From the NCBI RefSeq assembly GCF_033705735.1, contig NZ_CP131130.1, positions 1,491,001 through 1,555,000 of the forward strand: a DNA stretch of 64,000 nucleotides, given 5' to 3'. Source of the DNA: Shinella zoogloeoides (GTDB lineage: Bacteria; Pseudomonadota; Alphaproteobacteria; Rhizobiales; Rhizobiaceae). This document shows, piece after piece, positions 1 through 9,948 of this stretch (its first letter is position 1; every line of letters starts with the position of its first letter). The position numbers and the translations under genes were made by a program. The notes under the pieces were generated by a model. It was not told the DNA's origin. It saw only the letters and a program-made list of their open reading frames with translations, and did no database searches.

Positions 1-663
1 CGTATCGACATCGCCATTGGCAATGAGCGGAATGGAGAGGACATCGCGCACGGCGCGGATCGCATCCCAATCGGCCCTACCCTCATAGAACTGCATGCGT
101 GTGCGCCCGTGCACGGTGATCATCGCCGCGCCCGCCGCTTCGGCGCGGGCCGCGATATGCGGGGCGTTCAGCGAATCATGGTCCCAGCCGAGCCGCATCT
201 TCACCGTCACCGGCACCTTCACGGCGTCGACGGTCGCCTCGATCAGGCCGAGCGCATGGTCGGGATCGCGCATCAGCGCGGAGCCGGAATAGCCGCCGAT
301 CACCTTCTTGGCCGGGCAGCCCATATTGATGTCGATAATGTCGGCACCCTCGCCTTCCGCGATGCGCGCCGCCTCCGCCATCCAGTGCGCCTCACGACCG
401 GCAAGCTGCACCATATGCGGACGGATGCCGCAATTGCGGATGCGCGACCAGCTTTCCCGCGCGTTCAGCGCCAGCTCGCGGCTCGCCACCATCTCCGTAA
501 CCACCAGCCCCGCGCCAAAACGCCAGGCGAGATCGCGGAACGGCAGGTCCGTGACGCCGGACATCGGCGCCAGCACCACACGGTTGCGCAGGGTCTGCGG
601 ACCGATCGCCAGCGGTGCGGAAAGTTGGGGGGGCGTCAATTGCTTATCTTTCAAGCAGGTCAT
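1..663 (-). CDS. dusB: tRNA-dihydrouridine synthase DusB (C-terminus outside window)
   Basis: This is an FMN enzyme that reduces uridine to dihydrouridine in the tRNA D-loop. Reading leftward from an ATG at 663-661, 221 codons stay open to the window edge. The frame shows the N-terminal barrel signature APMSGVTDLPFR at about residues 32-43, the catalytic-cysteine motif NMGCPAKK around Cys116, VTVKMRLGW, a VHGRTR motif and finally PLIANGDV, all typical of the DusB/NifR3 branch. About the last third of the protein lies beyond base 1. It is divergent from ispDF. In rhizobia dusB normally leads into ntrBC, which would be expected to the left. The identification is sure; only the start codon is open to debate. 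Confidence 0.95.
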   Translation of the reverse strand, partial: MTCLKDKQLTPPQLSAPLAIGPQTLRNRVVLAPMSGVTDLPFRDLAWRFGAGLVVTEMVASRELALNARESWSRIRNCGIRPHMVQLAGREAHWMAEAARIAEGEGADIIDINMGCPAKKVIGGYSGSALMRDPDHALGLIEATVDAVKVPVTVKMRLGWDHDSLNAPHIAARAEAAGAAMITVHGRTRMQFYEGRADWDAIRAVRDVLSIPLIANGDVDT

Positions 664-807
664 GTCTTTGCATTATTTTTAGCCACTGTTCTCGTTCTTG
701 CCAAGCCGCAATCACGCCCCGGCGCAATTTTCCGCGCGGCGCTGGCATTGCCGCATCCTTCCGGCTAAACCACCCCGAACGCTTTGAAACGGAGGTGTGG
801 AACCGAG

Positions 808-2019
808 ATGCTGGCGGAAAATGCGCTATCCTGCGGTGTTGTGATCGTTGCCGCCGGGCGCGGCGAGCGGGCGGGCAGCCATGCCGAAGGCCCCAAGCAA
901 TACCGCCGCATCGGCGGAAGGCCGGTCATCTCCCATACGCTCGATCTCTTTGTCAATTGGCCGCATGCCAAGCGTATCGTCGTCGTGATTCATCCCGATG
1001 ACGAGGCACTGTTCGAAACCGCCCGCGCCGCCGCCCTGCCCGCCGGCGAGCGCCTGACGGTCGTGCAGGGCGGCTCGACGCGCCAGCAGTCCGTGCTTGC
1101 CGGTCTCGAAGCGCTGGCGGCGGACGAGATCAGCCATGTGCTGATCCAGGATGCCGTGCGCCCCTTCGTCGAGCCGGCCATTCTGGAGCGCACGCTCACC
1201 GCCTTCCATCATGGCGCGCGCGCAGTCCTGCCCGCCGTCGCGGTGGCGGACACGCTGAAGCGCGCGGATGCCAACGGCAATGTCGCCGAAACGGTCTCCC
1301 GCTCCGGCCTTTTCGCGGCGCAGACGCCGCAGTCCTTCCACTTCCAGACCATTCTGGAAGCCCATCGCCGCGCGAGCGCCTCCGGCCGCACGGATTTCAC
1401 CGACGACGCCTCGATCGCCGAATGGGCCGGGGTGCGCGTGCATCTCGTCGAAGGCAGTGCCGGCAACGTCAAGCTCACGCTACAGAAGGATATCGCCATG
1501 GCCGACCAGCGCCTTTCCCATGGATTGCCCGACGTGCGCACCGGCAACGGCTATGACGTGCACCAGCTCGTAGACGGCAACGGCGTGACGCTCTGCGGCC
1601 TCTTCATCCCGCACGACCAGAAGCTTTCCGGCCATTCCGACGCGGATGTCGCCCTGCACGCCCTGACCGACGCCCTGCTCGCCACCTGCGGCGCGGGCGA
1701 TATCGGCGACCATTTCCCGCCGTCCGATCCGCAATGGAAGGGTGCCGCCTCGCGCATCTTCCTCGAACATGCGGCGGCCATCGTGCGCGCCAACGGCGGC
1801 ACGATCATGAATGCCGACGTCTCGCTGATCGCCGAGGCGCCGAAGGTCGGCCCGCACCGCGAGGCGATGCGGCGGAACCTTGCGGAATTCCTCGGCATTT
1901 CGCAGGATCGCTGCTCGGTGAAGGCGACGACGAACGAGAAGATCGGCTTCGTCGGGCGGCGCGAGGGCATCGCTGCCATCGCCACGGCCACCGTGGTCTA
2001 CAGGGGGAGCGAGGCATGA
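808..2019 (+). CDS. ispDF: Bifunctional IspD/IspF enzyme of the MEP isoprenoid pathway
   Basis: One polypeptide of 403 residues carries two steps of the MEP pathway. Residues 1 to about 230 are IspD, which forms CDP-methylerythritol; the nucleotide-binding loop [11 protein letters not shown] and the segment QDAVRPF are visible. Residues from about 240 are IspF, which forms the cyclic diphosphate; NGYDVHQL, the metal-binding [17 protein letters not shown] and [11 protein letters not shown] are present. The ATG at 808 is chosen because GGAGG lies 12 bases upstream (791-795); a TTG at 784 in the same frame has no ribosome site. The stop overlaps the start of the next gene as ATGA, so the two are probably translationally coupled. 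The fusion is usual in many alphaproteobacteria. Confidence 0.96.
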   Translation: MLAENALSCGVVIVAAGRGERAGSHAEGPKQYRRIGGRPVISHTLDLFVNWPHAKRIVVVIHPDDEALFETARAAALPAGERLTVVQGGSTRQQSVLAGLEALAADEISHVLIQDAVRPFVEPAILERTLTAFHHGARAVLPAVAVADTLKRADANGNVAETVSRSGLFAAQTPQSFHFQTILEAHRRASASGRTDFTDDASIAEWAGVRVHLVEGSAGNVKLTLQKDIAMADQRLSHGLPDVRTGNGYDVHQLVDGNGVTLCGLFIPHDQKLSGHSDADVALHALTDALLATCGAGDIGDHFPPSDPQWKGAASRIFLEHAAAIVRANGGTIMNADVSLIAEAPKVGPHREAMRRNLAEFLGISQDRCSVKATTNEKIGFVGRREGIAAIATATVVYRGSEA

Positions 2020-2516
2020 GCATCTGGCCGGAGGACATCGAGGAGACCGCGCAGCACATCGTCACCGATTTTTCCGCGCGCGGGCTGATGATCGCCACCG
2101 CCGAATCCTGCACGGCGGGCCTCATTGCCGGCGTGATCACCGAGATCGCCGGCTCGTCCAACGCCTTCGATCGCGGCTTCGTCACCTATTCCAACGAGGC
2201 GAAGCAGCAGATGATCGGCGTTTCGGCCGAAACGCTGAAAGCGCATGGCGCCGTCTCGCGCCCGACAGCGCTGGAGATGGCGGAAGGCGCCATTCGGCAT
2301 TCGAACGCGGACATCTCGGTCGCAGTCACCGGCATTGCCGGCCCCGGCGGCGGTTCGGACGAAAAGCCGGTCGGCCTCGTCCATCTCGCCGCCGCGCGCA
2401 AGGGCCGCGAAACGCTGCATCGGGAAATGCGCTACGGCGATATCGGCCGCAGCGCTGTGCGGCTTGCGACGGTCCGCACCGCCCTTGAAATGCTGGTCGA
2501 ACTTTCAGCCGATTGA
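2016..2516 (+). CDS. CinA C-terminal-type nicotinamide-nucleotide amidase
   Basis: This 166-residue protein consists only of the C-terminal amidase domain of the CinA family (PncC type), which deamidates NMN in pyridine-nucleotide salvage. Visible motifs are [12 protein letters not shown] near the N-terminus, carrying the catalytic serine region, FVTYSNEAK, the [11 protein letters not shown] loop and KPVGLVH. The N-terminal molybdopterin-binding half of full CinA is absent, as is common. The ATG overlaps the ispDF stop in an ATGA arrangement. Its last 12 bases overlap the convergent gene ending at 2505. Confidence 0.9.
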   Translation: MSIWPEDIEETAQHIVTDFSARGLMIATAESCTAGLIAGVITEIAGSSNAFDRGFVTYSNEAKQQMIGVSAETLKAHGAVSRPTALEMAEGAIRHSNADISVAVTGIAGPGGGSDEKPVGLVHLAAARKGRETLHREMRYGDIGRSAVRLATVRTALEMLVELSAD

Positions 2517-2966
2517 CGGACCGCCATAGATCGCCGCCGCGCGCTTCTCGAAGGCGTCGGTGAACATGCGGAAGGCGCGGTCGAACATCGAGCCCATCAG
2601 CGCGCCGAGGATGCGGCTCTTGAACTCGTAGTCGATGAAGAAATGCACCGAACAGCCGCCGTCCGGCGTCGCCTCGAAGCGCCAGCGATTGTCGAGATAG
2701 CGGAAAGGCCCATCGATATATTTCACGTCGATGGCCCGCTCGGCCCGGTTCAGCAGCACCTGCGTCGTGAAAGTCTCGCGGATCGCCTTGTAGCCGACCG
2801 TCATGTCCGCGATCAGCAGCTCCTTGCCGTCCCGCTCCTTGCGCGAACGCACCGCCAGCCCCTCGCAGAGCGGCAGGAATTCCGGGTAGCGCTCGACATC
2901 GGCGACGAGGTCGTACATCTGCTCGGGCGTATGGGGAACGGGTCTGCGGGTTTCGAACTGGGGCAT
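2505..2966 (-). CDS. RatA/COQ10-like START-domain protein
   Basis: This 153-residue protein of the polyketide-cyclase/START superfamily has the COQ10/RatA pattern: an N-terminal PHTPEQMYDLVADVERYPEF, the central CEGLAVRSR and a C-terminal RILGALMGSMFDRAFRMFTDAFEKRA helix. Family members bind ubiquinone or other hydrophobic ligands (mitochondrial COQ10); E. coli RatA was reported to bind the 50S ribosomal subunit, and the two cannot be told apart by sequence alone. It lies just downstream of the P-loop gene and lipA, so it is the likely last gene of the leftward run. It converges with the amidase gene and overlaps it by 12 bases. Confidence 0.88.
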   Translation of the reverse strand: MPQFETRRPVPHTPEQMYDLVADVERYPEFLPLCEGLAVRSRKERDGKELLIADMTVGYKAIRETFTTQVLLNRAERAIDVKYIDGPFRYLDNRWRFEATPDGGCSVHFFIDYEFKSRILGALMGSMFDRAFRMFTDAFEKRAAAIYGGPSIG

Positions 2967-2975
2967 GGCCGAGAG

Positions 2976-3536
2976 CTAATGAACCGCGGCAAGTCTTGCA
3001 AGTAGCCGGTTGTTCTCGCGCCGCGATTTCAACACGCAAACCGGCACTTCGGGTCCAAATGCCGCAAGATTCTCCTCGATCTCGGGGCTTTCCGTCTTCT
3101 CGAAATTCCAGACATAGGCAAGGAATTCACGGTCGATCTTCTCCGGGCAATCGTCGGCCATTTCCGGCCGCGAGCGCCCGCGATAGCGCAGCCAGCGCGA
3201 AATCACGCCGTAAAGCGACATCAGGTGCGGCGGGCGAAGCCAGAGTACCAGATGGGTGCGCGGCAGGCGCAGCGGCAGAGTGCCCGGGCTGGTGCCGTCG
3301 ATGATCCAGCGCTCGCCTGCGACGATCCCCTGAAGACGCGCCAGCGCCTCGGCGCGCGGCCGCGTCTGCCAGCCCGGCAGCCAGAAGATCTCGCGGTCCA
3401 TCGAGACGTAAGGCAGCGCAAGCCGGCCGGCGAGCCTCAGCGCCAGCGTGCTCTTGCCGCTGCCCGAACAGCCGATCACCAGCACGCGCTCCGCGGTCTT
3501 CAACCGCTCCGCCGCTTCCTCGATCGTGATCGTCAT
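2976..3536 (-). CDS. Adenylate-kinase-like P-loop ATPase
   Basis: The 186-residue protein opens with a Walker A motif, GCSGSGKS at about residues 23-30, and has the short FlaR/topology-modulation-like layout: MDREIFWLPGW after the first strand, WIIDGTSPGTLPLRLPR in the middle and a late VLKSRRE. These proteins look like small nucleotide or acid kinases, but few have known substrates, so no function is assigned. It ends 9 bases before the RatA-like gene. A strong terminator separates it from lipA upstream, so it probably has its own promoter in the 3537-3552 interval or depends on readthrough. Confidence 0.85.
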   Translation of the reverse strand: MTITIEEAAERLKTAERVLVIGCSGSGKSTLALRLAGRLALPYVSMDREIFWLPGWQTRPRAEALARLQGIVAGERWIIDGTSPGTLPLRLPRTHLVLWLRPPHLMSLYGVISRWLRYRGRSRPEMADDCPEKIDREFLAYVWNFEKTESPEIEENLAAFGPEVPVCVLKSRRENNRLLARLAAVH

Positions 3537-3552
3537 CGCCGCCTCCGAAATG

Positions 3553-3583
3553 AAAAACCCCGCCGTCGGGCAGGACGGCGGGG
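3553..3583 (-). terminator. Rho-independent terminator after lipA
   Basis: A perfect 10-bp stem pairs 3558-3567 with 3574-3583 around a 6-base loop. In the leftward direction it is followed by five T (AAAAA at 3553-3557 on the plus strand). It sits 25 bases beyond the lipA stop. Confidence 0.88.
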
Positions 3584-3607
3584 CTTAAAGGAGGCCGGCG
3601 GAAAAGT

Positions 3608-4585
3608 CTATTCCGCGGCGGCGAGAAGTTTTTTCTCGCGCGCGGCGCGCAGGCGGGCGAAGTCGTCGCCGGCATGGTGCGAGGAGCGCGTCAGCGGGCT
3701 GGAGGAGACCATCAGGAAGCCCTTGGTATAGGCGACGGTCTCGTAGGACTTGAACTCTTCCGGCGTGACGAACTTTTCCACCTTGTGGTGCTTGCGCGTC
3801 GGCTGGAGGTACTGGCCGATGGTCAGGAAGTCCACGTCGGCGGTGCGCAGGTCGTCCATGAGCTGGAGCACTTCGTTGCGCTCCTCGCCAAGGCCAACCA
3901 TGATGCCCGACTTGGTGAACATGGTCGGATCCAGTTCCTTCACGCGCTGCAGGAGGCGGACGGAGTGGAAGTAGCGCGCGCCGGGGCGAACCGTGAGGTA
4001 ATTGCCGGGCACGGTTTCCATGTTGTGGTTGAAGACGTCGGGCTTTGCGGCGACGACACGTTCCAGCGCACCCGGCTTCTTCAGGAAGTCCGGCGTCAGG
4101 ATCTCGATGGTCGTCTCGGGGGAAGCCGCGCGGATCGCCCAGATCACCTTTTCAAAGTGCTCGGCGCCGCCGTCTTCCAGATCGTCGCGGTCGACGGAGG
4201 TGATGACGACATGCGACAGACCCATCTGCTTGACGGCCTTGGCGACGTTTTCCGGCTCCGCCATGTCGAGTGCATTGGGCTTGCCCGTCGCCACGTTGCA
4301 GAAGGCGCAGGCGCGGGTACAGATCTCGCCCATGATCATGAAGGTCGCGTGCTTCTTGTCCCAGCACTCGCCGATATTCGGGCAGCCCGCTTCCTCGCAG
4401 ACCGTTACCAGCTTGTGCGAGCGCACGAGATCGCGCGTTTCCTGATAGCCCTTGGAGACCGGCGCCTTGACGCGGATCCATTCCGGCTTGCGCAGCACCT
4501 CGGTATCCGGCCGATGGGCCTTTTCCGGGTGGCGAACGCGCGGGGCGTTCGGATCAGGATTGGTGCGGTCGAGAATGGTGACCAT
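3608..4585 (-). CDS. lipA: Lipoyl synthase
   Basis: A radical-SAM enzyme that inserts two sulfurs into octanoyl groups on lipoyl domains, here serving the PDH E2 and E1-beta subunits encoded upstream. The protein is 325 residues when started at ATG 4585, preceded by AGGAAG. An ATG at 4651 is in frame but lies inside the lpdA terminator. The auxiliary cluster cysteines are C63, C68 and C74, and the radical-SAM cysteines are C89, C93 and C96 in [11 protein letters not shown]. The C-terminal RSSHHAG carries the serine that ligates the auxiliary cluster. It follows lpdA after a terminator hairpin. Confidence 0.97.
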   Translation of the reverse strand: MVTILDRTNPDPNAPRVRHPEKAHRPDTEVLRKPEWIRVKAPVSKGYQETRDLVRSHKLVTVCEEAGCPNIGECWDKKHATFMIMGEICTRACAFCNVATGKPNALDMAEPENVAKAVKQMGLSHVVITSVDRDDLEDGGAEHFEKVIWAIRAASPETTIEILTPDFLKKPGALERVVAAKPDVFNHNMETVPGNYLTVRPGARYFHSVRLLQRVKELDPTMFTKSGIMVGLGEERNEVLQLMDDLRTADVDFLTIGQYLQPTRKHHKVEKFVTPEEFKSYETVAYTKGFLMVSSSPLTRSSHHAGDDFARLRAAREKKLLAAAE

Positions 4586-4637
4586 GTCTATCCACTTCCT
4601 AGCGGGCTTCTGCGCCCGTCTTGCGGACCGAAATTCG

Positions 4638-4666
4638 AAAGCCCGCCTCATGTGGAGGCGGGCTTT
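4638..4666 (-). terminator. Terminator hairpin between lpdA and lipA
   Basis: A perfect 12-bp stem pairs 4638-4649 with 4655-4666 around a 5-base loop. The arms start and end in AAA/TTT, so it could act in either direction. It begins 8 bases beyond the lpdA stop, which suggests that lipA is transcribed separately or by readthrough. Confidence 0.8.
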
Positions 4667-4673
4667 AGCACGT

Positions 4674-6119
4674 TCAAGCGTTCAGTGCACGTCCATAGGC
4701 GTCGAGCACGCTTTCCTTCATCGTTTCCGAGATCGTCGGATGCGGGAAGATTGTGTGCATCAGCTCTTCCTCGGTCGTCTCCAGGTTCATGGCGACGACG
4801 AAGCCCTGGATCATCTCGGTCACTTCCGCGCCCACCATATGCGCGCCGAGAAGCTCGCCGGTCTTCTTGTCGAAGACCGTCTTGACCATGCCCTGGTCCT
4901 CGCCGAGCGCTACGGCCTTGCCGTTGCCGGCGAAGGTGAAGCGGCCGACGCGGATGTCGCGGCCCTGTTCCTTGGCCTTGGCTTCCGTGAGGCCGACGGA
5001 GGCGACCTGCGGGTGGCAATAGGTACAGCCCGGGATCTTGGACTTGTCCATCGGATGGACATTCGGCAGGCCGGCAATCTTCTCGATGCAGATGACAGCC
5101 TCGTGCTCGGCCTTGTGGGCAAGCATCGGGGGACCGGCGACGTCACCGATGGCGTAGATACCGGGAACGTTGGTCTTGCCGTAGCCGTCGATGGCAATGA
5201 AACCGCGGTCGGTCTTCACACCAAGCGCTTCCAGGCCGATATTCTCGATATTGGCCTGCACGCCGACGGCGGAGATCATGCGGTCGGCCGTGATCTTCTC
5301 GATCTTGCCATCCTTCATCTCGACATGGGCGGTGATGGAGTTGGCGCCCTTCTCCACCTTGGCGACCTTGGCCTCCAGATGAATCTTCATGCCCTGCTTC
5401 TCGAACTGCTTCTTGGCGAGCGCCGAGATTTCGACATCCTCGACCGGCATGACGGACTTCATCACCTCGACGACGGTCACATCGACGCCGAGCGTGCGGT
5501 AGAAGGAAGCGAACTCGATACCGATGGCGCCCGAGCCCATGACGAGCAGCGACTTCGGCATTTCTTCCGGCTTCATCGCCTCGAAATAGGTCCAGATCAG
5601 CTTGCCATCAGGCTCGATGCCCGGCAGTGCGCGCGGGCGGGCGCCGGTGGCGATGACGATGTGCTTGGCGGTGTAGGTGCCTTCGGGAAGGACGTTCTTC
5701 GGAACCGGCGCCTGCGGCTGCTGGATCGCCTTGATCGTCTTGGAAACGACGATCTCGCCCGGCTTGGTCAGCTTGGCCTCGCCCCAGATGACGTCGACCT
5801 TGTTCTTCTTCATCAGGAAGCCGACGCCGCCGTTCATGCGCTGGGCGATGCCGCGCGAGCGGGCGACGATGGCCTTGAGGTCCGGCGTCACCGAACCTTC
5901 GATCTTCACGCCATAATCGCCCGGATGCTGGGCGTAATGGAATATCTCGGCCGAGCGCAGCAGCGCCTTGGTCGGGATGCAACCCCAGTTGGAGCAGATG
6001 CCGGCGAGGTGCTCGCGCTCCACGATGGCCGTCTTCAGGCCCAATTGCGCGGCGCGGATCGCGGCGATGTAGCCGCCCGGACCCGAACCGATAACGATGA
6101 CGTCGTAGGCATTCGACAT
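4674..6119 (-). CDS. lpdA: Dihydrolipoyl dehydrogenase (E3 of PDH)
   Basis: A flavoprotein of 481 residues that reoxidises dihydrolipoamide and passes electrons to NAD+. The N-terminal FAD loop is [15 protein letters not shown], the redox-active disulfide lies in [13 protein letters not shown], the NAD-binding loop is [14 protein letters not shown], and the C-terminal dimer motif contains the catalytic HPTISE. The ATG at 6119 has GAGGAG about ten bases upstream; a further in-frame start at 6182 would add 21 residues unlike the family. It lies in the pdhA-pdhB-pdhC cluster, separated from pdhC by two small genes. Confidence 0.97.
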   Translation of the reverse strand: MSNAYDVIVIGSGPGGYIAAIRAAQLGLKTAIVEREHLAGICSNWGCIPTKALLRSAEIFHYAQHPGDYGVKIEGSVTPDLKAIVARSRGIAQRMNGGVGFLMKKNKVDVIWGEAKLTKPGEIVVSKTIKAIQQPQAPVPKNVLPEGTYTAKHIVIATGARPRALPGIEPDGKLIWTYFEAMKPEEMPKSLLVMGSGAIGIEFASFYRTLGVDVTVVEVMKSVMPVEDVEISALAKKQFEKQGMKIHLEAKVAKVEKGANSITAHVEMKDGKIEKITADRMISAVGVQANIENIGLEALGVKTDRGFIAIDGYGKTNVPGIYAIGDVAGPPMLAHKAEHEAVICIEKIAGLPNVHPMDKSKIPGCTYCHPQVASVGLTEAKAKEQGRDIRVGRFTFAGNGKAVALGEDQGMVKTVFDKKTGELLGAHMVGAEVTEMIQGFVVAMNLETTEEELMHTIFPHPTISETMKESVLDAYGRALNA

Positions 6120-6206
6120 GAGCGCTTCCACTCCTCTGTTGTTCGCATGCGCCGCGGCCGGAGGGTCACCCCGGCGCGGCATGACGAGGAGCGGGAAGCC
6201 CGTTCC

Positions 6207-6467
6207 TCAGGGAATGTCTTCGACCTTTTCCGGCCGGATGAGCATCCCGTAGATTTCGTCCTTGAGCCGCATCCGCACCTTCCGCATGTCGGCCATGTGG
6301 AAGTCGTCGACCGGCTCGATGTCAGTCTCGGCACGGTGAATGGCGAGATTCACCGTCTGGTATTCCTCGCAGATCCGGTGGAAGTGGCCGTCGGTCTCGC
6401 GAAGATGGCGGATCGCGGCAACGTGCTCCGGAAATTCCTCTGCCAGTTGGTGCGGGGTGTTCGGCAT
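6207..6467 (-). CDS. Small DUF465 (YdcH-like) protein
   Basis: An 86-residue, charged, mostly helical protein resembling the DUF465/YdcH family, with the repeating H, E and R pattern HLAEEF-like, FHRICEEYQTVNLAIHRAE and a basic MRKVRMRLKDEIYGML. No function is known for the family. The second ATG (6467) is preferred over the first (6473), because the AAGGAG ribosome site at 6479-6474 abuts the first one but stands six bases from the second. It lies within the pdh gene run between the GDSL hydrolase and lpdA. Confidence 0.75.
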   Translation of the reverse strand: MPNTPHQLAEEFPEHVAAIRHLRETDGHFHRICEEYQTVNLAIHRAETDIEPVDDFHMADMRKVRMRLKDEIYGMLIRPEKVEDIP

Positions 6468-6535
6468 GTCCATCTCCTTAACCGGGGTTGATGGTGACAG
6501 CCTAGCTCTCCCGCGCCTTCACTCCTTGATCCCGG

Positions 6536-7177
6536 TCAAAGCCCGAGCATCATGCGCACGATCGGCTCGAGGCCCTTGCCGATCGCCCGCGTGTTCTTCG
6601 CATCGAGATGCACGCCGTCGAGCGGCGTCGTCCCGGCCACGGAACCCGCGTCGAAGAAGCCGCAGCCGATCTCGTCCGCAAGGTCCGAATAGAGCGTCGC
6701 CAGCATGGCCGATTGCTCCACGCCACCGGCGAACATCGCCGCAAAGGCGGTGTTCGCGGTCTCGCAGAGCGGCGGCGGCGAGACGATCAGTACTTCCGGG
6801 CTCTCCTCCGCATTGAACGACCAGGCATGATGGCGCACCAGCGACACCAGCCGCTCCACGCCCTGCACCGCACCGAACGCCGTTCCGCAGACGGCCGGCT
6901 TCATGTCGTTGGTGCCGAGCAGGATGATGACCAGGTCGATCGGATCGTGGCTGTGCAGGATGGTCGGCAGGATGCGCGCGCCGTTGCGGTCGCAGTCCGC
7001 CATATGGTCGTCATAGGCGGTGGTGCGGCCGTTAAGACCTTCCGCGATCACGGTGACCTCGGGTCCCAGAGCCTTGGCGAGCACGCTCGGCCAGCGATCC
7101 TCGAAGGAATGCCGGTCGAGCGCTTCCGCGTTGTAACCCCAGGTCAGGCTATCGCCGTAGCAGAGAACCGTCTTCAT
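6536..7177 (-). CDS. SGNH/GDSL-family hydrolase
   Basis: A 213-residue single-domain SGNH hydrolase. Block I is CYGDSLTWGY with the nucleophilic serine near residue 10, block II has the glycine in EGLNGRTT, block III is LLGTNDMK and block V is DGVHLDAKN with the Asp-His pair. No signal peptide is visible, so it probably acts in the cytoplasm as an arylesterase or acyl-group hydrolase; the substrate cannot be read from sequence. It starts 15 bases after pdhC, the same spacing as between the pdh genes, so it appears to belong to the same transcript. Confidence 0.9.
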   Translation of the reverse strand: MKTVLCYGDSLTWGYNAEALDRHSFEDRWPSVLAKALGPEVTVIAEGLNGRTTAYDDHMADCDRNGARILPTILHSHDPIDLVIILLGTNDMKPAVCGTAFGAVQGVERLVSLVRHHAWSFNAEESPEVLIVSPPPLCETANTAFAAMFAGGVEQSAMLATLYSDLADEIGCGFFDAGSVAGTTPLDGVHLDAKNTRAIGKGLEPIVRMMLGL

Positions 7178-7192
7178 GGCCGCACCCTGCTA

Positions 7193-8536
7193 TCAGACGA
7201 GCATCCCCATCGGGTTCTCGATATAGCGCTTGAAGGCGCCGAGAAGCTCGGCCCCGAGCGCGCCGTCGACGCAACGGTGGTCGGTGGAGAGCGTGACGGT
7301 CATCGCGTTGACGATCACCATTTCGCCCTTCTTGACCACGACCCGCTCCTCGCCCGCGCCGACCGCCAGGATCGTCGCATGCGGCGGGTTCACGACGGCC
7401 GCGAAGTTCTTCACGCCCATCATGCCCATGTTGGAGACCGCCGTGGTGCCGCCCTGGTATTCCTCGGGCTTCAGCTTGCGTTCCTTGGCGCGTTTGCCGA
7501 GGTCCTTCATCTCGTTGGAGATGGCGGACAGCGTCTTCAGCTCGGCGCTGCGGATGATCGGGGTGATCAGGCCGCCCGGAATGGAGACGGCGACGCCGAC
7601 ATCCGCGTGCTTGTGCTTGACCATGTTCGTATCGGTCCAGGAGACGTTGGCGTCCGGCACGTCGCGCAGCGCGAGCGCCATGGCCTTGATCACCATGTCG
7701 TTGACCGAGAGCTTGTAGGCCGGCTTGTCTTCCTTGCGCGGCGCGCTGTCGTTGAGCTGGGCGCGCAGCGCGAGCAGCGCGTCGAGTTCCACGTCGACCG
7801 ACACGTAGAAGTGCGGGATCGTCTGCTTGGATTCCTGCAGGCGCTTGGCGATGGTCTTGCGCATGCCGTCATGCGGCACGAGCTCGTAGGAGCCCGGCTC
7901 GAAGAGCTTGAGCACGGCGTCCTCGGACATCCCCTTCGGCGCGGCGGCAGGGGCCGCGGAAGCGGCCGGGGCTGCTGCGGCAGCAGGCTTTGCGCCACCG
8001 GAAGCGACGGCCTTCTCGACGTCGCTCTTGACCACCCGGCCATGCGGGCCGGAGCCGGTGATCGCCTTGATGTCGATGCCGGCATCCTTGGCGATACGAC
8101 GAGCGAGCGGCGAGGAGAACAAGCCGTTGCCGACGCGTTCGCCATTGTCGCCAGCCGATGCGGGCGTGGATACCGAGGCGGCAGCGGCAGGAGCAGCAGC
8201 AGCCGGCTTTTCCGCTTCCTTCGGCGCCTCGGCCTTGGCCTCGGCCTTCGGGGCGGAGCCGCCGCCGCCGGCAGCGGCAGCAGCCACGTCCTCGCCGTCG
8301 GCGGCGAGGATGGCGATCAGGCTGTTGACCTTCACGCCTTCCGTGCCGGCCGGCACGACGATCCTGGCGACCGTGCCCTCGTCGACGGCTTCGACTTCCA
8401 TCGTCGCCTTGTCGGTCTCGATCTCGGCGATGACGTCACCGGATTTCACGGTGTCGCCTTCCTTGACGAGCCACTTGGCGAGATTGCCCTCTTCCATGGT
8501 GGGCGAAAGGGCCGGCATCGTGATGTTGATCGGCAT
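7193..8536 (-). CDS. pdhC: Pyruvate dehydrogenase E2, dihydrolipoamide acetyltransferase
   Basis: A 447-residue protein that transfers acetyl groups from E1 to CoA and forms the core of the PDH complex. It has one lipoyl domain (residues 1 to about 78, lipoylated lysine in ETDKATME), an Ala/Pro-rich linker, a peripheral-subunit-binding domain near residues 130-170 ([16 protein letters not shown]) and a catalytic domain ending with the HRCVDGA active site. It follows pdhB by 15 bases in the order pdhA-pdhB-pdhC usual in rhizobia. Confidence 0.97.
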   Translation of the reverse strand: MPINITMPALSPTMEEGNLAKWLVKEGDTVKSGDVIAEIETDKATMEVEAVDEGTVARIVVPAGTEGVKVNSLIAILAADGEDVAAAAAGGGGSAPKAEAKAEAPKEAEKPAAAAPAAAASVSTPASAGDNGERVGNGLFSSPLARRIAKDAGIDIKAITGSGPHGRVVKSDVEKAVASGGAKPAAAAAPAASAAPAAAPKGMSEDAVLKLFEPGSYELVPHDGMRKTIAKRLQESKQTIPHFYVSVDVELDALLALRAQLNDSAPRKEDKPAYKLSVNDMVIKAMALALRDVPDANVSWTDTNMVKHKHADVGVAVSIPGGLITPIIRSAELKTLSAISNEMKDLGKRAKERKLKPEEYQGGTTAVSNMGMMGVKNFAAVVNPPHATILAVGAGEERVVVKKGEMVIVNAMTVTLSTDHRCVDGALGAELLGAFKRYIENPMGMLV

Positions 8537-8551
8537 ATCCCAGCCCTCCCC

Positions 8552-9931
8552 TTACTTGTAGCAGACGGCCTTCACCGCCTGGACGACTTCATCGACGTTC
8601 GGCAGCGCCAGCTTCTCGAGGTTCGCGGCATAGGGCATCGGGACGTCCTTGCCGGCGATCGTCAGGATCGGCGCGTCGAGATAGTCGAAGGCCTGCTGCA
8701 TGACGCGGGTCGCGATCTCGGTGCCGACGGAAGACTGCGGATAGCCCTCTTCCACGGTGACGAGGCGGCCGGTCTTCTTGACCGATTCGATGACGGTCGG
8801 CAGGTCCATCGGGCGGATGGTGCGAAGGTCGATCAACTCGACGTCGATGCCGTCCTTCTCCAGTTCCGCGATCGCCTTCAGCGCATAGGTCATGCCGATG
8901 CCGAAGGAGACGACGGTGACGTCGTTGCCCTTCTTGTGGATGCGGGCCTTGCCGATCGGCAGCACGAAATCGTCCATCTTCGGCACTTCGAAGCTCTGGC
9001 CGTAGAGGATTTCGTTCTCAAGGAAGATGACCGGGTTCGGATCGCGGATGGCGGCCTTGAGCAGGCCCTTGGCGTCGGCTGCCGTGTAGGGCATGACGAC
9101 CTTGAGGCCCGGGATGTGGCTGTACCAGGCCGCATAGCACTGCGAGTGCTGGGCGGCGACGCGGGCCGCAGCACCGTTCGGGCCGCGGAAGACCATCGGC
9201 GCGCCCATCTGGCCGCCCGACATGTAGAGCGTCTTGGCCGCGGAGTTGATGATCTGGTCGATCGCCTGCATGGCGAAGTTGAAGGTCATGAACTCGACGA
9301 CGGGCTTGAGACCCGTCATGGCCGCGCCGACGCCGACGCCGGCAAAGCCGTGCTCGGTGATCGGCGTATCGATGACGCGGCGGGCGCCGAATTCCTGGAG
9401 CAGGCCCTGCGTGATCTTGTAGGCGCCCTGGTATTCGGCGACTTCCTCGCCCATGACGAAGACGTCCTCGTCGCGGCGCATTTCTTCCGCCATGGCGTCG
9501 CGCAGCGCTTCACGCACCGTCGTCATCACCATTTCGGTGCCGGCCGGGATATCCGGATCGGCGGCGATCTCGCCCTTCGGCGCGGCCGGAACCGGCGCTG
9601 CGGCAGCAGGAGCAGGCGCAGGTGCGGCGGCTTCGGCCGGCTTGTCGGCGGCGGCAGCCTTCGGCGCGGCGACGGCATCGGCGCTTTCGCCGTCCTGCAG
9701 CAGCACGGCGATGGCCGTATTGACCTTGACGCCCTCGGTGCCGGCGGCGATCAGGATCTTGCCGATAACGCCCTCGTCGACGGCCTCGACTTCCATCGTG
9801 GCCTTGTCGGTTTCGATTTCGGCAATGACGTCACCGGACTTGACGGTGTCGCCCTCGTTCTTGACCCACTTGGACAGCGTGCCCTCTTCCATCGTCGGAG
9901 ACAGGGCGGGCATGAGAATTTCGATTGGCAT
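8552..9931 (-). CDS. pdhB: Pyruvate dehydrogenase E1-beta with N-terminal lipoyl domain
   Basis: The beta subunit of the TPP-dependent pyruvate decarboxylase. It is 459 residues long, about 130 more than a plain E1-beta, because residues 1-78 form a lipoyl domain almost identical to that of pdhC ([11 protein letters not shown] and [15 protein letters not shown]), followed by an Ala-rich linker to about residue 135. The E1-beta core then shows [32 protein letters not shown] and [12 protein letters not shown]. The extra lipoyl domain is an established feature of alphaproteobacterial PDH. It lies 17 bases after pdhA and 15 before pdhC. Confidence 0.97.
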   Translation of the reverse strand: MPIEILMPALSPTMEEGTLSKWVKNEGDTVKSGDVIAEIETDKATMEVEAVDEGVIGKILIAAGTEGVKVNTAIAVLLQDGESADAVAAPKAAAADKPAEAAAPAPAPAAAAPVPAAPKGEIAADPDIPAGTEMVMTTVREALRDAMAEEMRRDEDVFVMGEEVAEYQGAYKITQGLLQEFGARRVIDTPITEHGFAGVGVGAAMTGLKPVVEFMTFNFAMQAIDQIINSAAKTLYMSGGQMGAPMVFRGPNGAAARVAAQHSQCYAAWYSHIPGLKVVMPYTAADAKGLLKAAIRDPNPVIFLENEILYGQSFEVPKMDDFVLPIGKARIHKKGNDVTVVSFGIGMTYALKAIAELEKDGIDVELIDLRTIRPMDLPTVIESVKKTGRLVTVEEGYPQSSVGTEIATRVMQQAFDYLDAPILTIAGKDVPMPYAANLEKLALPNVDEVVQAVKAVCYK

Positions 9932-9948
9932 AGGTATCCCTCCCCGGA

